Of a DNA stretch of 64,000 nucleotides, positions 29,472 to 38,671 are shown one piece after another; the first letter of the stretch is position 1; each line of letters starts with the position of its first letter. Source of the stretch: Chondrus crispus (lineage: Eukaryota > Rhodophyta > Florideophyceae > Gigartinales > Gigartinaceae). The stretch is taken from assembly GCF_000350225.1 (NCBI RefSeq), contig NW_005179209.1:24945-88944 (forward strand), in the 5' to 3' direction. The notes beneath the pieces were generated by a model that had not been told where the DNA came from, searched no databases, and saw only the letters and a program-made list of their open reading frames with translations. The position numbers and the translations under genes are program-made.

Positions 29472-32400
29472 GAATAATGTTGAAGAAACTCCATAGGGAG
29501 TAGTCGAGATTTCGGACAGGTGTCCGAAAAAGAAGACGGAATCCTTGCACGGCTGTACGCGAGCGTCGAGATAGGATTCTTCCATTGTGCAAGCGACACT
29601 CCAATCCCCCCAGATGCGAATGCGGTAGGAAGGAACTCCTATTGCAGCGCATTCCGATGCGGCACCCATGCGAAGCGAGTGTGAGGACCACAGCACTTGC
29701 GGAGGGGGAGTGACGCCAGCGTGAGACAAGCAAGCTTGGAGCCAACGTGAGATGCTTGCCGATGACGGTGTGAGCCGTTGGCCTGGGAGGGCCCAATAGT
29801 AGCGACTTGTGGAGCGGGTGTTTCGGCGGTACCGGTCGTACCGTAAGACCAAGTCGATGAGCGATGGCTTGTCAGGAGCTAGCCTAGTGTAGGATAGAGT
29901 ATGTGCCACGCGAGATCGATTCTTCCGTAAAGCAATTGCCAAGTCAATTGATTGTTCCGAAACTTGAATGTTGTCCAAGCGAAGCGCAGCGCCAGCTTCG
30001 CCCCTTTTGAAGAAGACGTAGGAAACCAGAACAGCGGTAGCGTTGCGAATGAACTGACGGTTGAGAGCGGGAGCGGCCATTGCAGCGTTGAAGATTTTCT
30101 TGGCCACGGTGCTCGGGAGGGCCCGTCGTTCCTTGTGTGCGTCTGGGTCGTTTTCGGCGCGGCGATCCAGGTCAGATTGTTGGTAGGCGGCCAGCGCGAG
30201 TTGGATGAGTGGGGTGTATCCAACGGGCAATTTGACGCGTTTGTGGGCCGTTACCACTGCGGAGACGTAATTCTTGACTGATCCGCCAGCAATCGTGCCT
30301 GAGTCGAAGAGCCAACCGAGGTACCGGAGCAGAGATCCTTCATCCGCAGCCCATGGGTCGATCCTTTCCAACGTACAGAACGTAGTCCACTTCTGCCAGA
30401 ATCGCTCATTGTTTTTCCAGGTGTTGGGCGCACGAGCGCGGTGAATCAGACCAGCGATAGTAGTTCCTCCGCCTGAGATTCCAACTCCGGCGGCGCGTAG
30501 AACTGAGCCCCGTAGCGCGGCGGCTAGCGGAAGCTGCTGCGTATCGTCCAGATGGCTATTTTCCACGGTGGGGCCGGCAGGTGCTGTGGGGCCCACAATG
30601 GGGGTAGATAGACGTCTGGCGCCTGAAACAGCTGAAACGTTCCGATTTCCTTGAGGCGACGACACCACGACTGAGCGGGCCACCACGGGGTGACCAGGAG
30701 ACCCTGTGCCGTTTCCTGGATGATCTTTTCCACGACGAGTGGGATGAGCTTGAGCGGGGGATTCCAGAAGTTGATCGTTTGTCCCCAGTGTTGCTGTAGC
30801 GCATCGATTCCTGAGGATCCCGGTGAGCGGTAGCGGCTGTTGAACCGGCGGCAGATCGTTGATTCTTGATCCGCGAACCGGTCGATTGTTGGATCCATCT
30901 CGCGTAAGAGCGCCCTGATTGTCCGGGTGTTGATCCTCCAGTCGTCCAGTGAACGCAAGCGAGAGAGGCGATCTGCGAAGCGGTTGACGGCAGAAGGGAC
31001 GTATCGTGACTCGATTGAGATTCCCAGCTTGAGCAGTACCCTGTGTAGCGCCCGCAGTTCCTTCATTAGGGCTGGTGAGCGCGTGGTCATCGTGTTGAGT
31101 ATGTGGACCACGGCCTGATTGTCCTCCCATACGCGGAGATGGGTCCCCTTGCGAAGGTCGTCTGCGAATGCCTTCAGATTGTCCGTTACTGCCCTCGGTT
31201 CCAGAAAGGTGATGGGCTTTGTCCGCAGATGCGGATCCCAGAGTCCTTTTGCTTCCCAGACCCCTGGTTTCCCCATCCTGAGGTCGTGTCCCAGTGTCCC
31301 TCCCATCCCAATTGAGGTTGATGCATCGGAGTGCATTGCCATTGAGGCCGTTTGGTGATGGAGAGGGCGCGTAGACGGTGATTTGACCAGTTCTTTCCAA
31401 TGTATCAGATCCCGGATGGCTGCGTGCTTGAGCCTCACGCGCCGCTTCGTTGGGCCCCGTAGTGAGTCGTACAGAGACCTGGTGTAGAAGCCGGCGAGCG
31501 GCATGGCCAGAGAACATGAGATGGCCACTCCGAGGAAGTGGCGTAACAAAGATGTTTCCACCAACCGACGGTTCTGTCGGGCTTGTTGTAGCAGTTTCCG
31601 AGCGATAGCCTGAATCCTCTGAATCCGTTTGTCCGTGATCCCGAACACTTGAGCCTTGGTGTCTATCACAAAACCAAGGTGGTCCAATCGTTGCGACCCG
31701 TCCCAGCAGCCTTTGCCTGGCTTTCTGCGAAGACCGGTTTTCTGCAGTAGTTGGTCCAGGAGCCGCTGGGCTCTTCGGAGTTCGGAGTGACCTTGAACAG
31801 CTACCAGAAAATCGTCCATGTACGGGTGGATGCGAAGATTGAGCCGGTCCCTGATGTACTCGACAAAAGGTCGCATGAACTTGACGAAGTAGAACGGAGA
31901 TAGCTTCCATCCAAACGGTAGGGCGATACAGCGAAAGTAACGTCCATCGATCCTGAAGAGAAACCAGTTGCGGATAGCCGGATGTAGCCTGAAATGATGG
32001 TACCCCTTCTCTATGTCGAACGAGAGCAGGTGGTCGTTCGGCTTGATTTCCAGAGCAAAGGATTCCAGTGTTTCCATTTTGACGGGAACAGACCGAAAGA
32101 GATCTGACTGTCGCTTGAGGTTGACGACCAATCGTCGCTTTTCCGTGCGCACGATGAAGGCGTTGGAGATAGGGAATCCTTGCTTGTTGAGGCGGTGAGC
32201 CTCTACCGGGGAGATTTCCTCGTAGATGCGGCGGCGCGTGGCATCGGTGAGCTCGTTGCGTAGCCAGTCCAAATCTAGAGGTTCCACCGGGATTTCGGGG
32301 AGTACAAAGCGTGTGGCCAATTTGGCTGAGTTGACCGGCTTTTCGTACACCCCGAACTTGATGGTTCGGACTAGGAAGTCCGGAGCCCTGAGCCCTTCGG

Positions 32401-33452
32401 CCCAGAAACGTGTTTGGCGGTGTGGGTTTCGCCATAGCACTGAAGGGTCCGGTTTGCGGACCATTACTTGGAGCTAGACCCGGAAGAGCCTGAGCCTCCT
32501 GAATTGGGGTTCCGCGGCGGATACCGCTGCGCCCCTTTTCCTGAAAGTCCCCTTGAGACACGTCCTGTAGCCTGTGTTCCTGAGTTGCGAGCAGCTTGTT
32601 TGTTGAATTCCTTGGCGTAGGCCTGGGAGCGGAGTTCGGCAAACTTCTCCTTGGTGTCCCTGTAGAGTTGGGACACGTAGGGCTGATCCTGTTTGCGTAG
32701 GTACTTCTGGAGAAGTACCGCCTCGGACTTGCCTGATTCCACCGAGTCTGAGAAGAAGTCGACTCGCTCCTGCACTCGTTCGTACGAGGCTTGGAGGTAG
32801 TGGTGCAGGACTGAAAAGGCCTCAGTAGCGGCTTGAGTGTTTCCAGTGGACAGGGCCTCCGCCACCTTGTGAGATGCGGCGAGGGCAGTTTCCGTGTTGT
32901 AACCGACGTTCCAGAGTACCTCAGCTTCCCAACCGTCCCTGGTGTCCAATTCCTTGATGCGCCCGAACAGCTTCTCGTTTTCCGGGATGAAGCGTTTGGC
33001 GGGGAATGGGGCCTGGGTAGCGGGTTTCTGAAAGAGGTTGAGTTTTCCAGTTTCCCCGTACTGTTGGCGGGTAGCGACGGTGTCAGCGATTCCTTGAGCA
33101 GTCGGAGCTGGAAGTGTGAACTGAAGTCCCCTGTCGGCGTAGACGGCGTGAGCAGACGAGAGCTGCGGTGGGGCAGGGCCCGCGTGGGGGGTCCTGGCAC
33201 CCGGTTCCTCGGCGGCTTGTTGAGCCGGCGGAGCGGCTGGATCCTCAGCGGTAGCGGCGATAGGATCCGTACCAGCGGGGCGGTTCTGGAGCAGCGAGAG
33301 AATCTGGGCGACCTGCGTTTCCAGAGAGTTGACCTTGTTGACGAGAGCGGCAGACGGAGGGCGACTGGTAGAAGGCTGGTTTTCCAAAGTGGGCACTGGA
33401 CAGAGATGCCTGCGGATCCGGACGAAGACTGAACTTCTTCAGCATTAAGCAT
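29451..33452 (-). CDS. DIRS unit 2: long frame with tyrosine recombinase, fused to gag start
   Basis: Same layout as unit 1, but a 1-bp deletion near 33400 puts the gag ATG (33452) in frame with the long overlapping frame, so Gag's first ~18 residues lead straight into it. The recombinase keeps all catalytic residues visible: Arg in FFKRGEAG, HSLR, WGDWS and Tyr in ESYLD. It ends at 29451, inside R2. Confidence 0.7.
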   Translation of the reverse strand: MLNAEEVQSSSGSAGISVQCPLWKTSLLPVALRLPLSSTRSTLWKRRSPRFSRCSRTAPLVRILSPLPLRIQPLRRLNKPPRNRVPGPPTRALPHRSSRLLTPSTPTGDFSSHFQLRLLKESLTPSLPANSTGKLENSTSFRNPLPRPHSPPNASSRKTRSCSGASRNWTPGTVGKLRYSGTSVTTRKLPSPHLTRWRRPCPLETLKPLLRPFQSCTTTSKPRTNECRSESTSSQTRWNQASPRRYFSRSTYANRISPTCPNSTGTPRRSLPNSAPRPTPRNSTNKLLATQEHRLQDVSQGDFQEKGRSGIRRGTPIQEAQALPGLAPSNGPQTGPFSAMAKPTPPNTFLGRRAQGSGLPSPNHQVRGVRKAGQLSQIGHTLCTPRNPGGTSRFGLATQRAHRCHAPPHLRGNLPGRGSPPQQARIPYLQRLHRAHGKATIGRQPQATVRSLSVCSRQNGNTGILCSGNQAERPPALVRHREGVPSFQATSGYPQLVSLQDRWTLLSLYRPTVWMEAISVLLRQVHATFCRVHQGPAQSSHPPVHGRFSGSCSRSLRTPKSPAAPGPTTAENRSSQKARQRLLGRVATIGPPWFCDRHQGSSVRDHGQTDSEDSGYRSETATTSPTEPSVGGNIFVTPLPRSGHLMFSGHAARRLLHQVSVRLTTGPNEAAREAQARSHPGSDTLERTGQITVYAPSPSPNGLNGNALRCINLNWDGRDTGTRPQDGETRGLGSKRTLGSASADKAHHLSGTEGSNGQSEGIRRRPSQGDPSPRMGGQSGRGPHTQHDDHALTSPNEGTAGATQGTAQAGNLNRVTIRPFCRQPLRRSPLSLAFTGRLEDQHPDNQGALTRDGSNNRPVRGSRINDLPPVQQPLPLTGILRNRCATATLGTNDQLLESPAQAHPTRRGKDHPGNGTGSPGHPVVARSVVVSSPQGNRNVSAVSGARRLSTPIVGPTAPAGPTVENSHLDDTQQLPLAAALRGSVLRAAGVGISGGGTTIAGLIHRARAPNTWKNNERFWQKWTTFCTLERIDPWAADEGSLLRYLGWLFDSGTIAGGSVKNYVSAVVTAHKRVKLPVGYTPLIQLALAAYQQSDLDRRAENDPDAHKERRALPSTVAKKIFNAAMAAPALNRQFIRNATAVLVSYVFFKRGEAGAALRLDNIQVSEQSIDLAIALRKNRSRVAHTLSYTRLAPDKPSLIDLVLRYDRYRRNTRSTSRYYWALPGQRLTPSSASISRWLQACLSHAGVTPPPQVLWSSHSLRMGAASECAAIGVPSYRIRIWGDWSVACTMEESYLDARVQPCKDSVFFFGHLSEISTTPYGVSSTLFSAFIGN
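30524..32464 (-). CDS. DIRS unit 2: reverse transcriptase-RNase H
   Basis: 646 residues, nearly identical to unit 1, with YMDDFLV intact. In RNase H the residue after the catalytic Glu is changed (FLEPRAV instead of FLELRAV), which may disturb the helix. A few other substitutions (for example Tyr to His before AIRNW) are shared with unit 3. Confidence 0.9.
   Translation of the reverse strand: MVRKPDPSVLWRNPHRQTRFWAEGLRAPDFLVRTIKFGVYEKPVNSAKLATRFVLPEIPVEPLDLDWLRNELTDATRRRIYEEISPVEAHRLNKQGFPISNAFIVRTEKRRLVVNLKRQSDLFRSVPVKMETLESFALEIKPNDHLLSFDIEKGYHHFRLHPAIRNWFLFRIDGRYFRCIALPFGWKLSPFYFVKFMRPFVEYIRDRLNLRIHPYMDDFLVAVQGHSELRRAQRLLDQLLQKTGLRRKPGKGCWDGSQRLDHLGFVIDTKAQVFGITDKRIQRIQAIARKLLQQARQNRRLVETSLLRHFLGVAISCSLAMPLAGFYTRSLYDSLRGPTKRRVRLKHAAIRDLIHWKELVKSPSTRPLHHQTASMAMHSDASTSIGMGGTLGHDLRMGKPGVWEAKGLWDPHLRTKPITFLEPRAVTDNLKAFADDLRKGTHLRVWEDNQAVVHILNTMTTRSPALMKELRALHRVLLKLGISIESRYVPSAVNRFADRLSRLRSLDDWRINTRTIRALLREMDPTIDRFADQESTICRRFNSRYRSPGSSGIDALQQHWGQTINFWNPPLKLIPLVVEKIIQETAQGLLVTPWWPAQSWCRRLKEIGTFQLFQAPDVYLPPLWAPQHLPAPPWKIAIWTIRSSFR
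32464..33452 (-). pseudogene. DIRS unit 2: Gag with 1-bp deletion
   Basis: The base missing near 33400 (GGGCACTGGACAGAG versus GGACCAGAG in units 1 and 3) breaks the Gag frame about 18 codons after the start. The rest of the frame stays open to 32464, and an internal ATG at 33396 could start a shortened Gag of 310 residues. Confidence 0.75.
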
Positions 33453-33519
33453 AATGCGCGATTTTGTTGAGAGCCGGCCGTGACGATGATCCGTCTGGAG
33501 CTTGTTGAGTTGTGTAACT

Positions 33520-33999
33520 AGAAACAAGCGACGACTTGAGGAAGAAAGAAGAGTGGTGAGAGAGAGTTTGACGTGCCTCTCTTATACAGCCCTGTTTTCG
33601 GACAGTGGCCGAATTTCCATTTCTGCCAAGTTCCATGACGCGAATGAAGAATCATTCGCAATCATTGCCAAGTTATCGTGGGGGTGCCAAACCATTGCGT
33701 GTGACTTGGTGATGATTCATTTTTGTGCCAAGTGTTGATTACGCGAACGAAGAACAGTACCAAGTCATTCGTGACTTGGTGCTGATTTTTTGCTTTTGAC
33801 AAGTTCTTCATTACGCGAACGAAGAATCATTCCAAATCATGGCGTGTGGCTTGGCGCTGACTTGTGGCCAAGTCATCCTGACTTGGCTTTCTGCGGCTGA
33901 AATGGTCCACTTGATTTCCACTTCCTTCTGAGTTGTCGTGCGTTCCAACCGAAAAGCCCCCTTGTCCAAATTCACATTTCAATTGCCAATGAATGCACT
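33520..33999 (-). repeat. DIRS terminal repeat R3
   Basis: 480 bp; shares with R4 a C in TTATCGTGGGGG and one palindrome mismatch (CAGTACC). Confidence 0.9.
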
Positions 34000-36900
34000 G
34001 AATAATGTTGAAGAAACTCCATAGGGAGTAGTCGAGATTTCGGACAGGTGTCCGAAAAAGAAGACGGAATCCTTGCACGGCTGTACGCGAGCGTCGAGAT
34101 AGGATTCTTCCATTGTGCAAGCGACACTCCAATCCCCCCAGATGCGAATGCGGTAGGAAGGAACTCCTATTGCAGCGCATTCCGATGCGGCACCCATGCG
34201 AAGCGAGTGTGAGGACCACAGCACTTGCGGAGGGGGAGTGACGCCAGCGTGAGACAAGCAAGCTTGGAGCCAACGTGAGATGCTTGCCGATGACGGTGTG
34301 AGCCGTTGGCCCGGGAGGGCCCAATAGTAGCGACTTGTGGAGCGGGTGTTTCGGCGGTACCTGTCGTACCGTAAGACCAAGTCGATGAGCGATGGCTTGT
34401 CAGGAGCTAGCCTAGTGTAGGATAGAGTATGTGCCACGCGAGATCGATTTTTCCGTAAAGCAATTGCCAAGTCAATTGATTGTTCCGAAACTTGAATGTT
34501 GTCCAAGCGAAGCTCAGCGCCAGCTTGGCCCCTTTCGAAGAAGACGTAGGAAACCAGAACAGCGGTAGCGTTGCGAATGAACTGACGGTTGAGAGCGGGA
34601 GCGGCCATTGCAGCGTTGAAGATTTTCTTGGCCACGGTGCTCGGGAGGGCCCGTCGTTCCTTGTGTGCGTCCGGGTCGTTTTCGGCGCGGCGATCCAGGT
34701 CAGACTCTTGGTAGGCGGCCAGCGCGAGTTGGATGAGTGGGGTGTATGCAACGGCCAATTTGACGCGTTTGTGGGCCGTTACCACTGCGGAGACGTAATT
34801 CTTGACTGATCCGCCAGCAATCGTGCCTGAGTCGAAGAGCCAACCGAGGTACCGGAGCAGAGATCCTTCATCCGCAGCCCATGGGTCGATCCTTTCCAAC
34901 GTACAGAACGTAGTCCACTTCTGCCAGAATCGCTCATTGTTCTTCCAGGTGTTGGGCGCACGAGCGCGGTGAATCAGACCAGCGATAGTAGTTCCTCCGC
35001 CTGAGATTCCAACTCCGGCGGCGCGTAGAACTGAGCCCCGTAGCGCGGCGGCTAGCGGAAGCTGCTGCGTATCGTCCAGATGGCTATTTTCCACGGTGGG
35101 GCCGGCAGGTGCTGTGGGGCCCACAATGGGGGTAGATAGACGTCTGGCGCCTGAAACAGCTGAAACGTTCCGATTTCCTTGAGGCGACGACACCACGACT
35201 GAGCGGGCCACCACGGGGTGACCAGGAGACCCTGTGCCGTTTCCTGGATGATCTTTTCCACGACAAGTGGGATGAGCTTGAGCGGGGGATTCCAGAAGTT
35301 GATCGTTTGTCCCCAGTGTTGCTGTAGCGCATCGATTCCTGAGGATCCCGGTGAGCGGTAGCGGCTGTTGAACCGGCGGCAGATCGTTGATTCTTGATCC
35401 GCGAACCGGTCGATTGTTGGATCCATCTCGCGTAAGAGCGCCCTGATTGTCCGGGTGTTGATCCTCCAGTCGTCCAGTGAACGCAAGCGAGAGAGGCGAT
35501 CTGCGAAGCGGTTGACGGCAGAAGGGACGTATCGTGACTCGATTGAGATTCCCAGCTTGAGCAGTACCCTGTGTAGCGCCCGCAGTTCCTTCATTAGGGC
35601 TGGTGAGCGCGTGGTCATCGTGTTGAGTATGTGGACCACGGCCTGATTGTCCTCCCATACGCGGAGATGGGTCCCCTTGCGAAGGTCGTCTGCGAAGGCC
35701 TTCAGATTGTCCGTTACTGCCCTGAGTTCCAAAAAGGTGATGGGCTTTGTCCGCAGATGCGGATCCCAGAGTCCTTTTGCTTCCCAGACCCCTGGTTCCC
35801 CCATCCTGAGGTCGTGTCCCAGTGTCCCTCCCATCCCAATTGAGGTTGATGCATCGGAGTGCATTGCCATTGAGGCCGTTTGGTGATGGAGAGGGCGCGT
35901 AGACGGTGATTTGACCAGTTCTTTCCAATGTATCAGATCCCGGATGGCTGCGTGCTTGAGCCTCACGCGCCGCTTCGTTGGGCCCCGTAGTGAGTCGTAC
36001 AGAGACCTGGTGTAGAAGCCGGCGAGCGGCATGGCCAGAGAACATGAGATGGCCACTCCGAGGAAGTGGCGTAACAAAGATGTTTCCACCAACCGACGGT
36101 TCTGTCGGGCTTGTTGTAGCAGTTTCCGAGCGATAGCCTGAATCCTCTGAATCCGTTTGTCCGTGATCCCGAACACTTGAGCCTTGGTGTCTATCACAAA
36201 ACCAAGGTGGTCCAATCGTTGCGACCCGTCCCAGCAGCCTTTGCCTGGCTTTCTGCGAAGACCGGTTTTCTGCAGTAGTTGGTCCAGGAGCCGCTGGGCT
36301 CTTCGGAGTTCGGAGTGACCTTGAACAGCTACCAGAAAATCGTCCATGTACGGGTGGATGCGAAGATTGAGCCGGTCCCTGATGTACTCGACAAAAGGTC
36401 GCATGAACTTGACGAAGTAGAACGGAGATAGCTTCCATCCAAACGGTAGGGCGATACAGCGAAAGTAACGTCCATCGATCCTGAAGAGAAACCAGTTGCG
36501 GATAGCCGGATGTAGCCTGAAATGATGGTACCCCTTCTCTATGTCGAACGAGAGCAGGTGGTCGTTCGGCTTGATTTCCAGAGCAAAGGATTCCAGTGTT
36601 TCCATTTTGACGGGAACAGACCGAAAGAGATCTGACTGTCGCTTGAGGTTGACGACCAATCGTCGCTTTTCCGTGCGCACGATGAAGGCGTTGGAGATAG
36701 GGAATCCTTGCTTGTTGAGGCGGTGAGCCTCTACCGGGGAGATTTCCTCGTAGATGCGGCGGCGCGTGGCATCGGTGAGCTCGTTGCGTAGCCAGTCCAA
36801 ATCTAGAGGTTCCACCGGGATTTCGGGGAGTACAAAGCGTGTGGCCAATTTGGCTGAGTTGACCGGCTTTTCGTACACCCCGAACTTGATGGTTCGGACT

Positions 36901-37974
36901 AGGAAGTCCGGAGCCCTGAGCCCTTCGGCCCAGAAACGTGCTTGGCGGTGTGGGTTTCGCCATAGCACTGAAGGGTCCGGTTTGCGGACCATTACTTGGA
37001 GCTAGACCCGGAAGAGCCTGAGCCTCCTGAATTGGGGTTCCGCGGCGGATACCGCTGCGCCCCTTTTCCTGAAAGTCCCCTTGAGACACGTCCTGTAGCC
37101 TGTGTTCCTGAGTTGCGAGCAGCTTGTTTGTTGAATTCCTTGGCGTAGGCCTGGGAGCGGAGTTCGGCAAACTTCTCCTTGGTGTCCCTGTAGAGTTGGG
37201 ACACGTAGGGCTGATCCTGTTCGCGTAGGTACTTCTGGAGAAGTACCGCCTCGGACTTGCCTGATTCCACCGAGTCTGAGAAGAAGTCGACTCGCTCCTG
37301 CACTCGTTCGTACGAGGCTTGGAGGTAGTGGTGCAGGACTGAAAAGGCCTCAGTAGCGGCTTGAGTGTTTCCAGTGGACAGGGCCTCCGCCACCTTGTGA
37401 GATGCGGCGAGGGCAGTTTCCGTGTTGTAACCGACGTTCCAGAGTACCTCAGCTTCCCAACCGTCCCTGGTGTCCGATTCCTTGATGCGCCCGAACAGCT
37501 TCTCGTTTTCCGGGATGAAGCGTTTGGCGGGGAATGGGGCCTGGGTAGCGGGTTTCTGAAAGAGGTTGAGTTTTCCAGTTTCCCCGTACTGTTGGCGGGT
37601 AGCGACGGTGTCAGCGATTCCTTGAGCAGTCGGAGCTGGAAGTGTGAACTGAAGTCCCCTGTCGGCGTAGACGGCGTGAGCAGACGAGAGCTGCGGTGGG
37701 GCAGGGCCCGCGTGGGGGGTCCTGGCACCCGGTTCCTCGGCGGCTTGTTGAGCCGGCGGAGCGGCTGGATCCTCAGCGGTAGCGGCGATAGGAGCCGTAC
37801 CAGCGGGGCGGTTCTGGAGCAGCGAGAGAATCTGGGCGACCTGCGTTTCCAGAGAGTTGACCTTGTTGACGAGAGCGGCAGACGGAGGGCGACTGGTAGA
37901 AGGCTGGTTTTCCAAAGTGGGCACTGGACCAGAGATGCCTGCGGATCCGGACGAAGACTGAACTTCTTCAGCAT
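33979..37974 (-). CDS. DIRS unit 3: long frame ending in a tyrosine recombinase
   Basis: 1331 codons from ATG 37974, 7 bases inside gag. Layout as in unit 1. The recombinase keeps the first Arg (FFERGQAG), HSLR and the Tyr. Substitutions specific to this copy include GQAGAELR for GEAGAALR and VAYTPL for VGYTPL. With intact gag and RT this is the most likely master-like unit of the array. Confidence 0.75.
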   Translation of the reverse strand: MLKKFSLRPDPQASLVQCPLWKTSLLPVALRLPLSSTRSTLWKRRSPRFSRCSRTAPLVRLLSPLPLRIQPLRRLNKPPRNRVPGPPTRALPHRSSRLLTPSTPTGDFSSHFQLRLLKESLTPSLPANSTGKLENSTSFRNPLPRPHSPPNASSRKTRSCSGASRNRTPGTVGKLRYSGTSVTTRKLPSPHLTRWRRPCPLETLKPLLRPFQSCTTTSKPRTNECRSESTSSQTRWNQASPRRYFSRSTYANRISPTCPNSTGTPRRSLPNSAPRPTPRNSTNKLLATQEHRLQDVSQGDFQEKGRSGIRRGTPIQEAQALPGLAPSNGPQTGPFSAMAKPTPPSTFLGRRAQGSGLPSPNHQVRGVRKAGQLSQIGHTLCTPRNPGGTSRFGLATQRAHRCHAPPHLRGNLPGRGSPPQQARIPYLQRLHRAHGKATIGRQPQATVRSLSVCSRQNGNTGILCSGNQAERPPALVRHREGVPSFQATSGYPQLVSLQDRWTLLSLYRPTVWMEAISVLLRQVHATFCRVHQGPAQSSHPPVHGRFSGSCSRSLRTPKSPAAPGPTTAENRSSQKARQRLLGRVATIGPPWFCDRHQGSSVRDHGQTDSEDSGYRSETATTSPTEPSVGGNIFVTPLPRSGHLMFSGHAARRLLHQVSVRLTTGPNEAAREAQARSHPGSDTLERTGQITVYAPSPSPNGLNGNALRCINLNWDGRDTGTRPQDGGTRGLGSKRTLGSASADKAHHLFGTQGSNGQSEGLRRRPSQGDPSPRMGGQSGRGPHTQHDDHALTSPNEGTAGATQGTAQAGNLNRVTIRPFCRQPLRRSPLSLAFTGRLEDQHPDNQGALTRDGSNNRPVRGSRINDLPPVQQPLPLTGILRNRCATATLGTNDQLLESPAQAHPTCRGKDHPGNGTGSPGHPVVARSVVVSSPQGNRNVSAVSGARRLSTPIVGPTAPAGPTVENSHLDDTQQLPLAAALRGSVLRAAGVGISGGGTTIAGLIHRARAPNTWKNNERFWQKWTTFCTLERIDPWAADEGSLLRYLGWLFDSGTIAGGSVKNYVSAVVTAHKRVKLAVAYTPLIQLALAAYQESDLDRRAENDPDAHKERRALPSTVAKKIFNAAMAAPALNRQFIRNATAVLVSYVFFERGQAGAELRLDNIQVSEQSIDLAIALRKNRSRVAHTLSYTRLAPDKPSLIDLVLRYDRYRRNTRSTSRYYWALPGQRLTPSSASISRWLQACLSHAGVTPPPQVLWSSHSLRMGAASECAAIGVPSYRIRIWGDWSVACTMEESYLDARVQPCKDSVFFFGHLSEISTTPYGVSSTLFSAFIGN
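35052..36992 (-). CDS. DIRS unit 3: reverse transcriptase-RNase H
   Basis: 646 residues with YMDDFLV and all RNase H acidic residues, including FLELRAV. The TAATG junction with gag is kept. No defects seen. Confidence 0.92.
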   Translation of the reverse strand: MVRKPDPSVLWRNPHRQARFWAEGLRAPDFLVRTIKFGVYEKPVNSAKLATRFVLPEIPVEPLDLDWLRNELTDATRRRIYEEISPVEAHRLNKQGFPISNAFIVRTEKRRLVVNLKRQSDLFRSVPVKMETLESFALEIKPNDHLLSFDIEKGYHHFRLHPAIRNWFLFRIDGRYFRCIALPFGWKLSPFYFVKFMRPFVEYIRDRLNLRIHPYMDDFLVAVQGHSELRRAQRLLDQLLQKTGLRRKPGKGCWDGSQRLDHLGFVIDTKAQVFGITDKRIQRIQAIARKLLQQARQNRRLVETSLLRHFLGVAISCSLAMPLAGFYTRSLYDSLRGPTKRRVRLKHAAIRDLIHWKELVKSPSTRPLHHQTASMAMHSDASTSIGMGGTLGHDLRMGEPGVWEAKGLWDPHLRTKPITFLELRAVTDNLKAFADDLRKGTHLRVWEDNQAVVHILNTMTTRSPALMKELRALHRVLLKLGISIESRYVPSAVNRFADRLSRLRSLDDWRINTRTIRALLREMDPTIDRFADQESTICRRFNSRYRSPGSSGIDALQQHWGQTINFWNPPLKLIPLVVEKIIQETAQGLLVTPWWPAQSWCRRLKEIGTFQLFQAPDVYLPPLWAPQHLPAPPWKIAIWTIRSSFR

Positions 37975-37981
37975 TAGGCAT
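36992..37981 (-). CDS. DIRS unit 3: Gag-like protein
   Basis: 329 residues from ATG 37981. Intact and nearly identical to unit 1 (for example QASYERVQ here, QASNERVQ in unit 1). Confidence 0.7.
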   Translation of the reverse strand: MPNAEEVQSSSGSAGISGPVPTLENQPSTSRPPSAALVNKVNSLETQVAQILSLLQNRPAGTAPIAATAEDPAAPPAQQAAEEPGARTPHAGPAPPQLSSAHAVYADRGLQFTLPAPTAQGIADTVATRQQYGETGKLNLFQKPATQAPFPAKRFIPENEKLFGRIKESDTRDGWEAEVLWNVGYNTETALAASHKVAEALSTGNTQAATEAFSVLHHYLQASYERVQERVDFFSDSVESGKSEAVLLQKYLREQDQPYVSQLYRDTKEKFAELRSQAYAKEFNKQAARNSGTQATGRVSRGLSGKGAQRYPPRNPNSGGSGSSGSSSK

Positions 37982-38048
37982 AATGCGCGATTTTGTTGAG
38001 AGCCGGCCGTGTTGATGATCCGTCTGGAGCTTGTTGAGTTGTGTAACT

Positions 38049-38528
38049 AGAAACAAGCGACGACTTGAGGAAGAAAGAAGAGTGGTGAGAGAGAGTTTGA
38101 CGTGCCTCTCTTATACAGCCCTGTTTTCGGACAGTGGCCGAATTTCCATTTCTGCCAAGTTCCATGACGCGAATGAAGAATCATTCGCAATCATTGCCAA
38201 GTTATCGTGGGGGTGCCAAACCATTGCGTGTGACTTGGTGATGATTCATTTTTGTGCCAAGTGTTGATTACGCGAACGAAGAACAGTACCAAGTCATTCG
38301 TGACTTGGTGCTGATTTTTTGCTTTTGACAAGTTCTTCATTACGCGAACGAAGAATCATTCCAAATCATGGCGTGTGGCTTGGCGCTGACTTGTGGCCAA
38401 GTCATCCTGACTTGGCTTTCTGCGGCTGAAATGGTCCACTTGATTTCCACTTCCTTCTGAGTTGTCGTGCGTTCCAACCGAAAAGCCCCCTTGTCCAAAT
38501 TCACATTTCAATTGCCAATGAATGCACT
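38049..38528 (-). repeat. DIRS terminal repeat R4, right end of the array
   Basis: 480 bp, ending exactly where the other repeats pass into an element body; unrelated DNA (AAAATCGTAATTC) follows. This fixes the repeat length and the array boundary. Confidence 0.9.
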
Positions 38529-38671
38529 AAAATCGTAATTCACTAAGGAATGCGCAGTACAGTACCTTTACCGCATTTATTGATTAAAATCAAAGAGAAC
38601 ACAATACATTACCCGTACAGTACTCTAAAACAAACCACGTAAATGGAAGGAGATGCGCACGTAACACCTCC

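Larger units (their letters stand above)
24463..38528 (-). mobile_element. Tandem array of three DIRS-like retroelements sharing four 480-bp repeats
   Basis: The structure is R1-body-R2-body-R3-body-R4, period about 4528 bp, all in the same orientation. Each body encodes gag, a reverse transcriptase-RNase H of DIRS type, and a tyrosine recombinase instead of a DDE integrase. Tyrosine-recombinase retroelements are thought to integrate as circles without target duplication, and I see none here. Insertion of circles into an existing copy, or unequal crossing over, would give exactly this array. The units differ by roughly 1 percent. Unit 3 looks most intact; unit 1 has a changed recombinase arginine and unit 2 has a gag frameshift. 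Confidence 0.9.
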
